Shown: piece by piece, positions 36,331 through 47,752 of the stretch
How the letters are laid out: the number at the start of each line of letters is the position of its first letter
Position numbering within the stretch: the stretch's first letter is position 1
Assembly (NCBI GenBank): GCA_963556495.2
Contig: OY747703.1
Location: 30,838,796 to 30,902,795 of the forward strand
Length of the DNA stretch: 64,000 bases
From: Valencia hispanica
Lineage: Eukaryota > Chordata > Actinopteri > Cyprinodontiformes > Valenciidae
Direction of reading: 5' to 3'
Translations under genes and position numbers: made by a program
Notes under the pieces: generated by a model
Seen by the model: the letters and a program-made list of their open reading frames with translations, nothing else
Told to the model about the DNA's origin: nothing
The model's database searches: none

Positions 36331-37035
36331 TTCTGTTGATTTTTACAATTTCCAGATGCAGCTGTGTACATTTTTGGATGAATGTGTAACTTTTATCAAA
36401 AGGTAAATGTTACATTTAAATAAACATGAAAATGTATAATCTACATTGGAATACAAATAACTTAACCCAATTGTTGTCTGCCTGTTGTCTTTGCTTTTTC
36501 ACTAGAGGGAGTATGACGTTTTGAGAGAACAAGTACACTATAGGGTATATGTAAACACCTACATGAGCAAATTCTGAAAAGCCATCATACTTTTCAAACG
36601 TTTTTCCAATATTTATAAATGACTATCTCTGTGCTTGCATATACCAATGTAAAATGTGCAGTTTGTAATATATTAATATAATATAAAACAGTTTAGTAAC
36701 AGTAATATGATTCCTGATGTCTGCCCAAAAAACAATTATAAAATGTATTTCTTCAAGATATCTTGTGTGTCTCTAAGTACTTACTTTTGCTAATAAAATG
36801 GTATTTGTACAGTCAAATGTATAGACTATGCTATTTATCCTTTTATTTTAAACATTTATTTTGTTTTCATTTTCATTTGTATTTTTTTACAAAACACAGA
36901 TGTATAAAAATGGTTAAAAACAATGCAAGGGAAGTAAGATCAGCACTTGTACAGATACATATTAGCAATACAAAATAAATCAAAGGTAGACATCAATCAA
37001 CTAGGGAAAAAATGCAATGCTAAGCAACTGTTAAA
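36331..37035. other. Intergenic sequence downstream of cabp2, nothing recognised
   Basis: AT-rich sequence with several AATAAA words. A 71-codon open frame (36763-36978) shows no family signature. Confidence 0.4.
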
Positions 37036-38600
37036 AATACATTGCCAATCATACCGTTTGACATGATCGACTTTAAAATTTTGCTTGATAAGCTCTCTCA
37101 CTATGGTGTCAGAGGTGTGGCTCGCCAGTGGGTCAGGGACAATGTTTGTGGAAGACAGCAATATGTGAACATTAAATGGGGTAAATTCTACAATGGCAAA
37201 CATTGAATTTGGGGTTCCACAGGGATCCATTCTGGGACCTCTTTTGTTTCTTGTTTACGTTAATGATTTTGCAAATTCTAGCGATATCCACAAAATACTT
37301 TTTGCAGATGACACAAATTTGTTTGTGTCACATAATTGCCTGGATCAGCTTGAGGAACACATAAATGAGCAGTTGGTTAAGGTAAATACTTGGTTTAAAT
37401 GTAACAAATTATCACTAAATATTAGTAAAACATTTTATATTATTTTTCGAATAAATAAATATGTACAATGATCAGGTCATAAATGTCTCAATAGATGGCA
37501 AAGTGTTAAAAAAGTTGATTCTATGACATTTTTAAATTTCAAAAGACATATTGATGAGCTAGTCAAAAAATTGTCCAAACTTGTAGGTCTATTTTTTAAA
37601 GTCACCCAATCGGTCCCATTTGAAGCGCTTTTGCTTTTGTATCAATCTCTGTTTGAGCCTCACTTGAACTACTGAAACTTTATTTTGAATAATACTTACT
37701 CTACCTACACTACCAAACTTCTGATATTACAAAAGAAAGCTATAAGAGGCATTTGAAAGTCTATAAGAAATTCTCCTTCAAATGCTCTCTTCTACTGAGG
37801 TGGCCTAAAGCTCCCTGAAATTAATCTTTATCATAATGCATGTACTATGTATAATGTTGTAAAGAGGTTAAATTCTAAATTGTGCAAACTCATTCCGTTA
37901 TACTCTTCTTGTCACCAACACAATACTAGGAACAAGTTGCTGTTAACAGGAAAATATAGGAAATTAAAATGTACTAGTTTCAGCATATGCCACAGTGAAA
38001 TCTATGGAATGAGTTGGAAGACGACTTAAAACAATCCCCTACTTTAACTATATTTAAAAGGGGACTAAAGAGTCAACTTCTGGAGAGCTATGCTTCTGGT
38101 TTGCTTGCGACTTAGGACTCCTAGGGTCTACAGGTTTCTCTCTGTGCATAGAAAAAATGTTCGAGGCACCAAGTATTCATTGATGCACAATAAGGTGATT
38201 GTATATGTTTGGATTGTAACAAGGTCCAGACTAGCAATATCTATTTCAATTCTCTTTATCAGACCAAGTTGGACTGTCAAAAAGCCTGTACTGTACAGCT
38301 CTGTTGATACTTTGATAGGGTGAAATATTGCTGTAATGTGATGGCAAAAAAAAAGATATAAATCAATATTGTTGAAATGTCACTTACTCTGTTATATTCT
38401 GCCTTCACTTCTTGGAAGATGTCAGCGGGAGCGTTGTGGGTGGGTCAGGGTGGGTTGTGGACCCCTGTTGATAAGCTTGTAGCTTTTTGGGTGTCCAGTG
38501 TTTCACAATGTAGCATTAGTTGATGGTTTATAAGTTTAATTTCCTGATTGTATGAGCGAAATTGTGGAATAAATAAACTAAATAAATAAACTAAACTAAA
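37036..38600 (+). pseudogene. Non-LTR retrotransposon: reverse transcriptase fragment and 3' tail
   Basis: The plus strand carries reverse-transcriptase motifs: GVPQGSILGPLLFLVYVNDF, then ILFADDTNLF with the catalytic YADD-type FADD, then NTWFKCNKLSLNISKT. Further on, in other frames, KRHIDELVKKLSKLVGLFFK, LLLLYQSLFEPHLNY and LQKKAIRGI continue the thumb region. Several stops and shifts make it inactive. The 3' end is a short tandem AATAAACTA tail at 38560-38600, typical of such LINEs. The 5' half (endonuclease) is missing, so it is 5'-truncated. Confidence 0.85.
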
Positions 38601-40139
38601 CATCCCTGGTAAACATGATTAAAAATGTGAATCGTTTCTTTGTTTCATCATAAATGTCTTGGACCATCTGATTAATCAAAAGACCAGATATTTTTAGTTT
38701 TCTGAAATAATTTATTAATTTGTGGTATTTGAAAGAGTCCTTGATGCTATGCACTCTGACAAGTTTCTAATTGTCTTTGGAAGTAAACTGGCCCACAGCG
38801 TCCACACATCCTCCACTGTAATTAGTAGTATGTGATGTACTTTTCCACATATGTATTCATTGTGTCATCCCAACACACCTGGAGGGTTTGGACAAATTGA
38901 AAGGAGCTAACATATGGTGCTTTTCATTGTTGCTCCAAATCCGTCTTGGTGTTCATCTCGATTCCTCATCTGCTGATAACCAAAGGGAAATAATCCACTA
39001 ATCACAGGATCAGTAATCTCATCTCACTAGAAATAAATGTTTAACATGCCAGTGCTACATCCATAAACTGAGCTTTGTCTAGGTGTATGGCACAACAAGT
39101 GGTCATGTTAAGACATGTTTGAACTTCACATGTACGGTCATCAAAATAGAAAAGATTAACCTATACTGCAAACCAGTTATTTTAGGAATACAGCTTGCTA
39201 CAGACAATTATATCCACAAACAAACCAGTTGGATATGATGATTGCTATCTTACAGGAAACTACAGACACAATACTTCTGTAAAATAACAGTCAGATCTAC
39301 AGTACATGGATCCACTTAGAATTGCCCATAAAGTTAAACAAAGCAAAGGCTAATACACAGGTGACCATGAAAAACAGCTAAAGTTTTGGTTTGTTGGGTG
39401 TGGCTGAACTTGTGAGGATCTCAAGCTAAGGGTCTTTCTTATAACCCTTAAAATGGAACTCTAAAGGGAAGCAATAAACTTCAGGATTTTTAAGGTCAAA
39501 ACAACAAACAAAAATACTCCCTTGTGACTGAAAATAAAGAACAGTTCTTACTTCAAGAAAAACAGAAGTACAATGCCCAAGCTTCCTTGCTGGCCACAAA
39601 ACATTAAAGAACTAACTGAAAGAAAATGGCAGATAAGCCCCACCAAACTTCCCATCTTAATCAAAATACCATTAAATAAAACTATTTATCAAACAAGATG
39701 TTTTCACAGGATTAATTCTAACGGGCAGTCAAATAACAGATGTCCCAGGGTAAGGCTCATGGCTCTGATTGACTGAAGCTTTTATACAGTCCACTGATAC
39801 GGTAGAAGTGATTTCAGCTGTGCATCAAGGTATGACAGCAGGACTACAAACAAACAAACAACAAACAAACCAGAAGAAAGACGCCCTCTTCTGGGGAGGG
39901 AACCCTAGAGGTCAGTGGACCTAACAGGGCAGGATTTTGACAACATTTTCACAATTTTGACCCAGTCATCACTTCATATTCCATCTAATTCCAGTCAAAC
40001 AGATTCCACTGTTAATTTCTAAAGATCTTTAAATGTTCAAGTTCAATATAACAGTTGACATATATTTGTGGTTATTTGTGGTATTGTTCTGTTTGACTGA
40101 TGTAAAGCACTTTCAGAGGTTACCATGCTTGAAATAGGC
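38601..40139. other. Intergenic sequence, with a small (CAAA)n tract at 39847-39869
   Basis: No gene was recognised. The stretch 39360-39920 has a repeat-like character (GGACCTAACAGGGCAGGATT at the end), but I could not assign it. Confidence 0.35.
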
Positions 40140-42962
40140 TTAGTTAATTTTAATGAACTTGTCATACCTCAGAGATTTCCAGTAATTTTCTATCTTCTTT
40201 GCAAAATCCAACACATCATCTCTCTTATGGCACTTTTTTAGGTCTCTTAGCAGGCGACTTTTTAAAGCTTGTGCAGTCTCACTGTAGTCCAGGTGCTTGG
40301 ATCAAACACGACCACATCAGTAAGCTTCATTGCCTTTATCTGAGCATCCCCCTGGATCATCACATTGAGCTGTTCTAACAAGGCCTTATCTCTTTTTTTT
40401 CTCCCAGAAACAGACATTCCAGTTTTGTCAACCTGAAAAAAATGGCACAATGGCTTCTTGTCCTCAACTGTCATCCTTGTCAGAGCATTAAGTAACATCC
40501 TCAAAAACTCATTTCCCCCTGAGTTGTCCTTGGAAATACTGACTACTGTGATGCCACTCACCCCTCCTTTCCACCGGACGCGTAAGCGGCACGTTACAGG
40601 AGCAGCACGTTTCACTTGTGTATTCTGCTGCTTGGCCCTTTCCACTGGGTCCGTATGAGGCGCATAGCAGCACGAAAGCAGCTGTCACCGAGAGAGCACA
40701 AAATCACGCGAGATTAGCAAAATCACATGTGGTTTCGTCAGTAAACACAACAACCATAGACATATATAAACGTCTATGACAACAATAACCAGGAAAAGAC
40801 AACAACATGGCTCCAAAAGGTTTGTGTTTTATTTTATGTCCGTTTTATATTCGCCAATAAGTTTATGTTATGTCAGGGAATATCCAAAATCACTCATTTG
40901 TGTGATGACACACAAATGAGACCCTCCCGCGAGGTACTGACTTCTCACCGGGCCGCACAGGTAGTGACCTTTTTTTAAGTAAAGCAACCGCAAAGCAGCA
41001 CGTTTCTTTTATTTTGAAAATTTCCGGTGCCGAGCCGTTATATTTCCTGTCTTCCCCTATCCAAAATTTAGAAATGTAGGTGTTTCAGAGGCGTACTGCG
41101 TAGAAAATAGGACTGTCGCGTATATTTAGAAAAGTGCTGCGACATGACGCTCCTGAGACGCGGCAGACTCGTGCTGCTTTCGCCTCCGGTGGAAAGGGTT
41201 CTATTGACTACAGTGCTGGCTATCAGCTGCGTATGACATGCTGCTCCTGTAACGTGCTGCTTACGCGTCCGGTGGAAAGGAGGGGTCAGGGCCACAGCAA
41301 GACTCGCTACTTTTTTTTCACATTCATGGCTGGGATCCTCCTGGACCATCTTATGGGCCTTCAGTCCCTCAGTGTAAATGATCATGATGCAGTCACAGCC
41401 CATCTCTCTCTTTAGATTTTTGTTAACAGCGATTAGCTGCTCCAATTCCCCCCTAGTGAACATTCTTTTGTTGACGGCAAAGCTTGTTCCAAACATAGCA
41501 TTGACTTTCCAGAATTTTCTACGCCGATAAGTGAAATAACTTTGACTGTACTGTTGGACTGTAAAAGGTATTGAAGTTCGGTTAGAACACCATTGACCCA
41601 TTTCAAGGGAATGTTTCCTGCGTCTCCATCAACAAGCTCAAAAGGGAAACCATCTAGCAGCATCTGTGCAAAACATGTGGGGAGCTGTTCCATCTTTTTC
41701 CTCAGACTGCTGGACTCTGGTAGACCATCGGCATATGTATACCGCTGCCCACACTCGAAAAAATTTTCAATTCGTAAAGAGCGAAAAGCAATTTGCTGTT
41801 CAACATCTTCTATTTTATCTGTTTCTTTTGGTGACTTCTGTTTTAGTGCCTTGTATTGATCCAGCAGAACTGACAGCTGGTGCCGGGACAAATCTTCTAG
41901 TTTAATTTCCATCCATTTGAGGAAATAGGAGCTGTGAACTTCAGAGGCACTGAACCCACGGAGTAAGTTGGATCTTGTAGTTGTCATTTCCAACCTTTGC
42001 TGCTTCTTTTTGAGCTCTTTTTCATCTCTTTCCAAAGACTTACGATGTTCTTCAGTTTTCAGTTTGCCAACTTTTGCCAACTGTTTGCACCCATGATATT
42101 GTTTTCCAGATTTTTCCCTGAGTAGGCAGTTCTTGGTCTTTGAACTAAGGTTTTTCATCAATACACAAAATGATTTTTCTGGCATCCTTCAATGCACTTT
42201 GGCATTCATCAGTATCTTCATCTACTAGAATCTCACAACGGCGAGCTCTTTCTGCCAGATTTTCAAGAGACATTTTTTTGGGCCTTTTCTCCAGTATCTT
42301 AGAAACCGATTCCTGCAGGGCCCTTGCTAACTCTGTTTCAGTTGTTTTTGCCTCACTTATATGTGTTGTTTTTGGGTTTGGTTCAACTGTCATGATTTTG
42401 AGTGTGAATGATTTCCTGTTTTTGTTGCTGATCAAAATCAGTTTTCCTTTCACATGTTTTCCTTGCAGATGTTTAAAATATTCAACCTCTGATTCATCAC
42501 AGAACATGTAAACAACTGCAGATGACTGACAGAGGAATGTAAACTGCCTGCCAACGGACTTGATATCCCCTCTGAGGTCGGCAATAGCCATTGGTTCATT
42601 GAATTTATCTACAGAACTGATGCCACAAGGAAGGTACAAGCGGAATTCAACAAGCCCTTCTGAAATTCTTCTTGGCACATCTCCACATGGTAAAATATGT
42701 CACGGTACTGCTCAGTGTTACTTAGCAGTTTGTTTACCATCTGAGACTTGGAAAGGAAATGCTTCCCCAGTCTGGCAAATGATACAAGAGGAATTTCAGG
42801 GGACACAAGTCTTTCCTCACTGCTTGACCTTCTGAATGGTGTGAAGTTTAGGACAACTCTTTTTAATCCAATATTAAAAAGCATGCCTACGGCATTTAGT
42901 TGCTTTAGTTTGGTCTCAGGCCTTGTACAAAGGTACACTAAAAAGTTTTTTTCAATCAACAT
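40140..42962 (-). pseudogene. Very large interferon-inducible GTPase (VLIG/GVIN/URGCP-type) fragment, inactivated
   Basis: VLIG proteins are giant dynamin-superfamily GTPases of vertebrate innate immunity, expanded in fish. From high to low coordinates the minus strand shows EIPLVSFARLGKHFLSKSQM, RISEGLVEFRLYLPCG, NEPMAIADLRGDIKS, HSSYFLKWMEIKLEDLSR, GFPFELVDGDAGNIPLKWV, the P-loop GVENSGKS (about 41501-41533), the G3 region IIYTEGLKAHK, and LTDVVVFDPST. Damage is plain: frameshifts near 42670, 42160, 41498 (about 10 bp lost after GKS) and 40290 (conserved segment lost, then DYSETAQALKSRLLRDLKKC continues), Tyr for Asp in the DTEG motif, and a transposon at 40561-41285. The C-terminal half of the family protein is absent. 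It cannot encode a working GTPase. Confidence 0.88.
40561..41285. mobile_element. 725-bp TIR transposon inserted in the VLIG pseudogene
   Basis: The ends are CCCCTCCTTTCCACCGGACG followed by CGTAAGCGGCACGTTACAGG, and the inverse: CCTGTAACGTGCTGCTTACG then CGTCCGGTGGAAAGGAGGGG. TCA flanks both sides (40558-40560 and 41286-41288). Subterminal repeats also mirror (CCCTTTCCACTGG at 40637 and CCGGTGGAAAGGG at 41188). A 3-bp duplication and this structure suggest a non-autonomous PIF/Harbinger-like element. No transposase is present. Confidence 0.87.
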
Positions 42963-43002
42963 ATTTAAAAAATATATGTTTCTTTATAAATGTTTGAAAT
43001 GC

Positions 43003-43477
43003 AAATGTGGTTTTAGATTCCATACACTAATATTTCAGAAAACAACTATAGCCTACTGATTAAGAAAAAAAATAATTGTTTGCAATAATTAGTTGCTTTT
43101 TGGAGATGGCTAGTTTTTTATAACCTAAAACACATATTACATTCTTATTGTAAATAGTGTAGACCTTCATGAAATAATGAGTATGAAGACATTTGCTAAG
43201 TGTATCTCCAGCCCAATGTCTTTTAGAAACCTTTGACCCTCATTATAAATTACAGTGATGCAGATGTTTAAACATTGCCAAATAATTGACCCACTCTCTT
43301 CTGGAAGCTAAAAGGAAATTTTATTTGTTTTACCTGGGCTGCATTTCTATCTTCAGTGGAAACTGTATCAACAAAGAAACTTCTGTTTGTTTTCTGGGAG
43401 CTTCCTTGTTAAGAACTTCTTTACGAAGAATTGTCTCTAAGCCCATATATTTGCTATAAACTATGTGTTGTGGGATA
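43003..43477 (-). other. Flank of the VLIG pseudogene with one possible small exon
   Basis: On the minus strand, TTTCCACTGAAGATAGAAAT followed by GCAGCCCAG and GTAAAA (about 43335-43363) could be a small exon end upstream of the GTPase exon. Nothing else confirms it. The remaining sequence is AT-rich. Confidence 0.25.
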
Positions 43478-43678
43478 CAGTACCTTGCAAAAGTAATAAT
43501 CCTTTTTTTTTTTTACTTTTTCACATTTTGTCATCTTTCTACTGACAACTTCAGAGTATTTTATTTGGATTTTATGTGATGATACAACACAAAGCAGTAA
43601 GTCATCTTAATTAAAGGGAAAATAAAGGCATATACAGTGTGGCATGTTTTTGTATTTAGCCCCTTTAAAGAGTAACTA

Positions 43679-44738
43679 AACCCCAAAACAACTTTTTTTT
43701 TGCTTCTAAACTTTATAAATGGGTCTTTACCAATGCAGTCTTTCAGTTTCTGGGGATTTTTTTACATTTTGGTGTAAACTTGTTTAATTCTACACTTTTT
43801 GGTCTAAAAACGTCTTAGTGCTGCCCTTTTAGGGTTGAACTGTGGCTACTGCATTTGAATTTTGTGATTGGTGGAGAGCGGTACATCTTTACGTCACAGC
43901 CATCGACTGCGTCACAGCAGCCATGGTCTCACAGACACCTCCCGTGGGTTTGGGTATAAAACTATCAATAAAACTACCGTTCCCCCCCCCCCCCCCACCC
44001 CGTGGCGAGTTTGGAGTGGGATCGAACGTCGCTTTGGTCACTGTCCATGTTTCAGTGTCATATTGAGCGAGCTGCCACTGTCCTCTGGAACACACCCCCA
44101 CGTCCCCCCCTCCGCTCATCCTCCACACTTGACCATACCCCTCCGTTCTTCCTGGCACCGCCCACTTTGTAGAATTTTTTTAATGTTGTCTGGGGGCGGG
44201 GTTAGGATTTTTCAGGGGGTTCAGTTACACTTTAAAGTGTAACTGAACCCCCTGAAAAATCGTTGGCAGTTATGCGACTGATCAATCTGATCAACATTCA
44301 TCTGTTTTGAACGTTAGCCTATGTTAGCATTACCACTCAGAGACCGGATCTCCTCCGTCGTCACCGGAGATAGAGGAGTAGAGGGAGGCTTTATGGAGCC
44401 CAGCGGCCGCGAGCCGTATCAATTCGGGGGGGTGCCAGTATATCTGATAGTTTTATACCCAAACCCACGGGTGTCTGTGAGACCATGGCTGCTGTGACAC
44501 AGTCGATGCCTGTGACGTAAAGATGTACCGTTCTCCACCAATCACAAAATTCAATGCAGTAGCCACCGTTCAACCCTAAGGGGGCAGCACTAAGACGTTT
44601 TTAGACCAAAAAGTGTAGAATTAAACAAGTTTACATGAAAATGTAAAAAATTCCCCAGAAACTGAAAGACTGCATTGGTAAATACCCATTTATACAGTTT
44701 GGAAGCAAAAAAAAGTTGTTTTGGGGTTTAGTTACTCT
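43679..44738. mobile_element. TTAA-flanked palindromic element (1060 bp)
   Basis: The ends are AGAGTAACTAAACCCCAAAA and the inverse, TTTTGGGGTTTAGTTACTCT. TTAA flanks both (43675-43678 and 44739-44742), typical of piggyBac-like or Kolobok-like insertion. About 310 bp at each end are inverted copies of each other, including GTCTAAAAACGTCTTAGTGC and GGGTTTGGGTATAAAACTAT. The centre is a further palindrome whose middle TTAA mimics the terminus. No transposase frame was found; open frames here are chance products of GC-rich sequence. Confidence 0.85.
44207..44260. repeat. Perfect 54-bp palindrome at the centre of the TTAA element
   Basis: The 27-base arms (ATTTTTCAGGGGGTTCAGTT plus ACACTTT, and its exact inverse) meet at 44233/44234 without a spacer. 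The sequence AAGTGTAACTGAACCCCC on each side of the central TTAA is a variant of the outer terminus AGAGTAACTAAACCCC, so two element ends seem to be fused head to head. Confidence 0.95.
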
Positions 44739-45294
44739 TTAAGTCAGATGTCCCTGAATAAGATCCTGTGCAACTAATGGACTCACATGGTTGTTATTTA
44801 ATCCATCATCTGACAAAGGAAAGACTATGGCACAAAGGTAAACCCACTAAGTTACTGCTGTCCGCCTTTACTGGTCCACCTAGCAAGAAGGGGATGACTT
44901 GGATCAATAGGTCAGGTGAGAAAATCTATTGACAGGACAACTATTAGTCATCCAGTCAGAAGCAAGGAATAATGCAAGAAAAAAAGCCCTTGTGAAAGAC
45001 AACCATATAATTCCAGTTTGTAGTTCGCCATAAGATAATTAGTTGACACAGCAAAACATCTGGATGAGGGTGTCTAGTCAGTTTAGATGAAAAGTTAACC
45101 TTATGGCCTAAGCACTGAAAATTACAATAAATCAACCATCCACATGGTGAGATATGGTGGTAGCAGGATCAGGCTGTGGGGATACTTATGTTTTAGTAGG
45201 TACAGGGAAGCTGGTCAGGGGTGATGGAAAGTTTTACATTTCAGTCTCTAAATGCTCCCAAGCTAATATAGACATACCCCAAAACTTGCTTATA

Positions 45295-47154
45295 GAGCTC
45301 CGGACGTCACGTGACTCTCAGAGTGTAGGCGCCATGTTGGCAGGCATGAAAGTCACCAAAATGAACGTTGCTGGCCGTGATTTTACTCCATCGGAGTTTA
45401 CTCCCCATTTTAAATGGAAGATAGTATTGTCTATACTGGGAAATTAAAAAGATTACACATCTCTGACCTTTACCATGCCCCTGGAATACGTTTTAAAAAC
45501 ACATTCCCTTTGCAACCCTTGCAGTTCTGTGCAGAGAGACTTCAACACTAACTTACAGTTCAGAGTCCTGCAACAGGGCGGGTTCCCGCGGCGGACCCGC
45601 GTAAGGTTTTTACATCATAAAGTTGTGAAATTAAATTTCACGGGTCTGGGAGGAAGTTTCTTTAAACGGATTGAGAGTGAGGAAAATATATTTTTTATAA
45701 TGTTTTGTTTAAGACTCCCAAAGTGGATCATGTTGATATCAGATCATGTTGAGATATGTGGAAAGAACATGCCAGAATATTCCCCCGATTTGCGCTGACA
45801 GCGGAATTTTCTCGCTATCTAGACCCCCAGCGCTGCCAGAGAGACTTTACTGCAGCGGGATTTGCGACTGATGAACTGAGAAGACAGTTAAAACCAGGGA
45901 CTGCGGACAAATTTTTGTTTCTGCACAGTGATCTCTGCATCAAATAAATTTCAGTTTTCATAAATTTCAGAAAAATCTCTCTCTGGCAGCGTGAGATGTC
46001 TAGATAGCGGGAACATTCTGCTGTGAGCACAAAGTTGGGGGAATATTCTGGCATGTTCTCTCCACAAAAACATTATATCAACACTATTCTCTTTTAGAGT
46101 CTTAAACAAACAAAAATATCCCATAAATATTTTTTCACCCGCAGTAAAGAAACTTTCGCCAGACCCTTGAAATATAATTTATGTATTTTTCTATCTTTAA
46201 ACGAGTACTCGCAACATTGCAGGACTCTTGAGCCCTGAACATGTTTGCAGCGGACTACAAGTCTTTTAAAACATCGACATATCCACTGCTGTATAATATG
46301 AATGTATAAGAAAGAGGTATTACGTGATTTAAATAATAGTCCGTTCAGACACTGATTATGTGGAAATGTGGATGTTAGAGCTGGTAAGAATTTCCGCATC
46401 AAGTTTTTAAAAGTGGTGGTGGTGGGGGGGGATCATCAATCATAACTATTTTATGCTGGGGACATATCACTGGCGTCACCGCCTAAAATGACGCCCATCC
46501 CCTGACATATACAATTTCCTGATCAACTTTCCCTCGTCCTACTCCGGAGCATCACTTAAAGTATATAAAAGTCTGGAGGGATATAAATGGACACAATCGG
46601 GGTTTATTGGTTGGATCCAGATCTGGAATCTTCCTGCAAAGGATTGTGTTGTCACCGGGAGGGAGACCTGTCCTGATTTTGGCTACCATGAGCAACGGGC
46701 CGTTGCTAGGTTATGTTTTTGTGCAACATTTTGTATGTTCATCTCAGGAAAGACATCTCAGAAAAGTATTTTTATTTCTAAATAACTTGCATCACTTAAT
46801 GATACCAGAGCAGTTATGAAACAAACGGCATTAAATCTGAATTACAGGTGAATCACTCCCAAAGACTAAATGAAACGGCTTCATTTCTGCCTGATCGCTG
46901 GTCGCGCGTTTCATGGCAATGATCCGTCGTTTTCTGCGTTCTGGATCCTTGGTAATCCTATAGAACGTTTCTCCCTTATCTCATCCGCGTCTGTTATGGC
47001 ATCTTGGGGCGCAACAGGTATCCACCATATTTACCGTTTTTAAGTTTGGGTTAGCAACAAATAAAAACAACTGCGGGAGACTGCCTGCCACAATGGCGCC
47101 CATTCGATTTTAACTGTTGCATGCTGGGAGAAGTGACGTCAACTCCCGGAGCTC
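45295..47154. mobile_element. Probable foldback-type element with internal large inverted repeat
   Basis: GAGCTCCGG at 45295 and CCGGAGCTC at 47146-47154 are inverse, and GACGTCAC and GGCGCCAT words mirror further in (45303, 45331; 47133, 47095). Inside, 45560-45860 and about 45970-46260 form an imperfect inverted repeat: AACATGCCAGAATATTCCCC on one side, GGGGGAATATTCTGGCATGT on the other. The spacer is only about 110 bp. No transposase frame or target duplication is clear, so the limits and class are uncertain. Confidence 0.55.
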
Positions 47155-47487
47155 AATTTGGCCAGTTTGCTTCGAAATGCTGAAGTGTGTGGCTCTAAGT
47201 CAAACAATGTCTTGTGGCAGTATTTTGTGTAAATTACTAAAGGTTATTTATCTGGAATCCCACATCAATTCCTGACAGTAATCTGGAATTGATGTAGGAT
47301 TCCTTCCATATTTTCTCCTTTGCTCCAGGTTAAAGACAGGGTTATGGGCTCTAAACAATTTTTTGTTAAATGTTGAGGAGTTGCACCGCTGCAAGAGGGG
47401 AGACATTGAAAAGCTTTGTTTAGCCAATGAATTGTAGAACTTAAAGATGAACCCAGTAAAAAAATATTTTGGCTTCTTGACTTTTAC

Positions 47488-47752
47488 CCGTGGAAACACG
47501 TGCTTTTACCCATTTGCTTAAATTGCCATCCTCATCTTCTGTGGCCACAGTGAAAAAGTACTGCTCTCCAAGTTCAAGGTTGTTTATTTCCACTTTATTC
47601 ACATCTTTGATGACTAACGAACCTTCTGCCTCTGTTAAAAAGCTCCATTTCACCTTGATTTTCTTAGTTACATTTGGTTCCAGCGGGAATCACCAAGTCA
47701 GCACCACAGTTTGGCTTCACTGTCAGGAACTTGATCTCACCAGGAGGGGGCA
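47488..47752 (-). pseudogene. Fibronectin type III exon, frameshifted
   Basis: The minus strand has an acceptor (TTTTGTTGGCGAGCAG) before TGCCCCCTCCTGGTGAG and a donor (GTAAAAG) after GTTTCCACGG, bounding 265 bp, a usual size for a FN3 exon. It reads PPPGEIKFLTVKPNC, then after a frameshift KVKWSFLTEAEGSLVIKDVN, KVEINNLELGEQYFFTVATE and DEDGNLSKWVKARVSTG. The LxxGxxYxFxVxTxDxxG pattern is a FN3 F-strand signature. Such domains occur in fish immune-type proteins. It lies about 4.5 kb upstream, on the same strand, of the VLIG fragment. Confidence 0.75.

Larger units (their letters stand above)
43478..45290 (+). mobile_element. Old Tc1-like relic split by a TTAA element
   Basis: The left end CAGTACCTTGCAAAAGTAAT follows TA, with CACATTTTGTCATCTTTCTA and TTTTATGTGATGATACAACA as in fish Tc1 leaders. 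After the insert the relic resumes (GTCAGATGTCCCTGAATAAG, then GAGATATGGTGGTAGCAGGA, GGGAAGCTGGTCAGGGGTGA, GACATACCCCAAAACTTGC). The transposase is decayed throughout. The right end is missing, cut by the element at 45295. Confidence 0.75.

Noticed and set aside
40559..40700. Coding sequence reading HRTRKxHVTGAA at both ends of the VLIG gap
   Set aside because: It is the transposon's inverted repeat read through from the interrupted gene.
43842..44242. Proline-rich open frames in GC-rich sequence
   Set aside because: They lie wholly inside the TTAA palindromic element and over poly-C runs. No domain or splice context.
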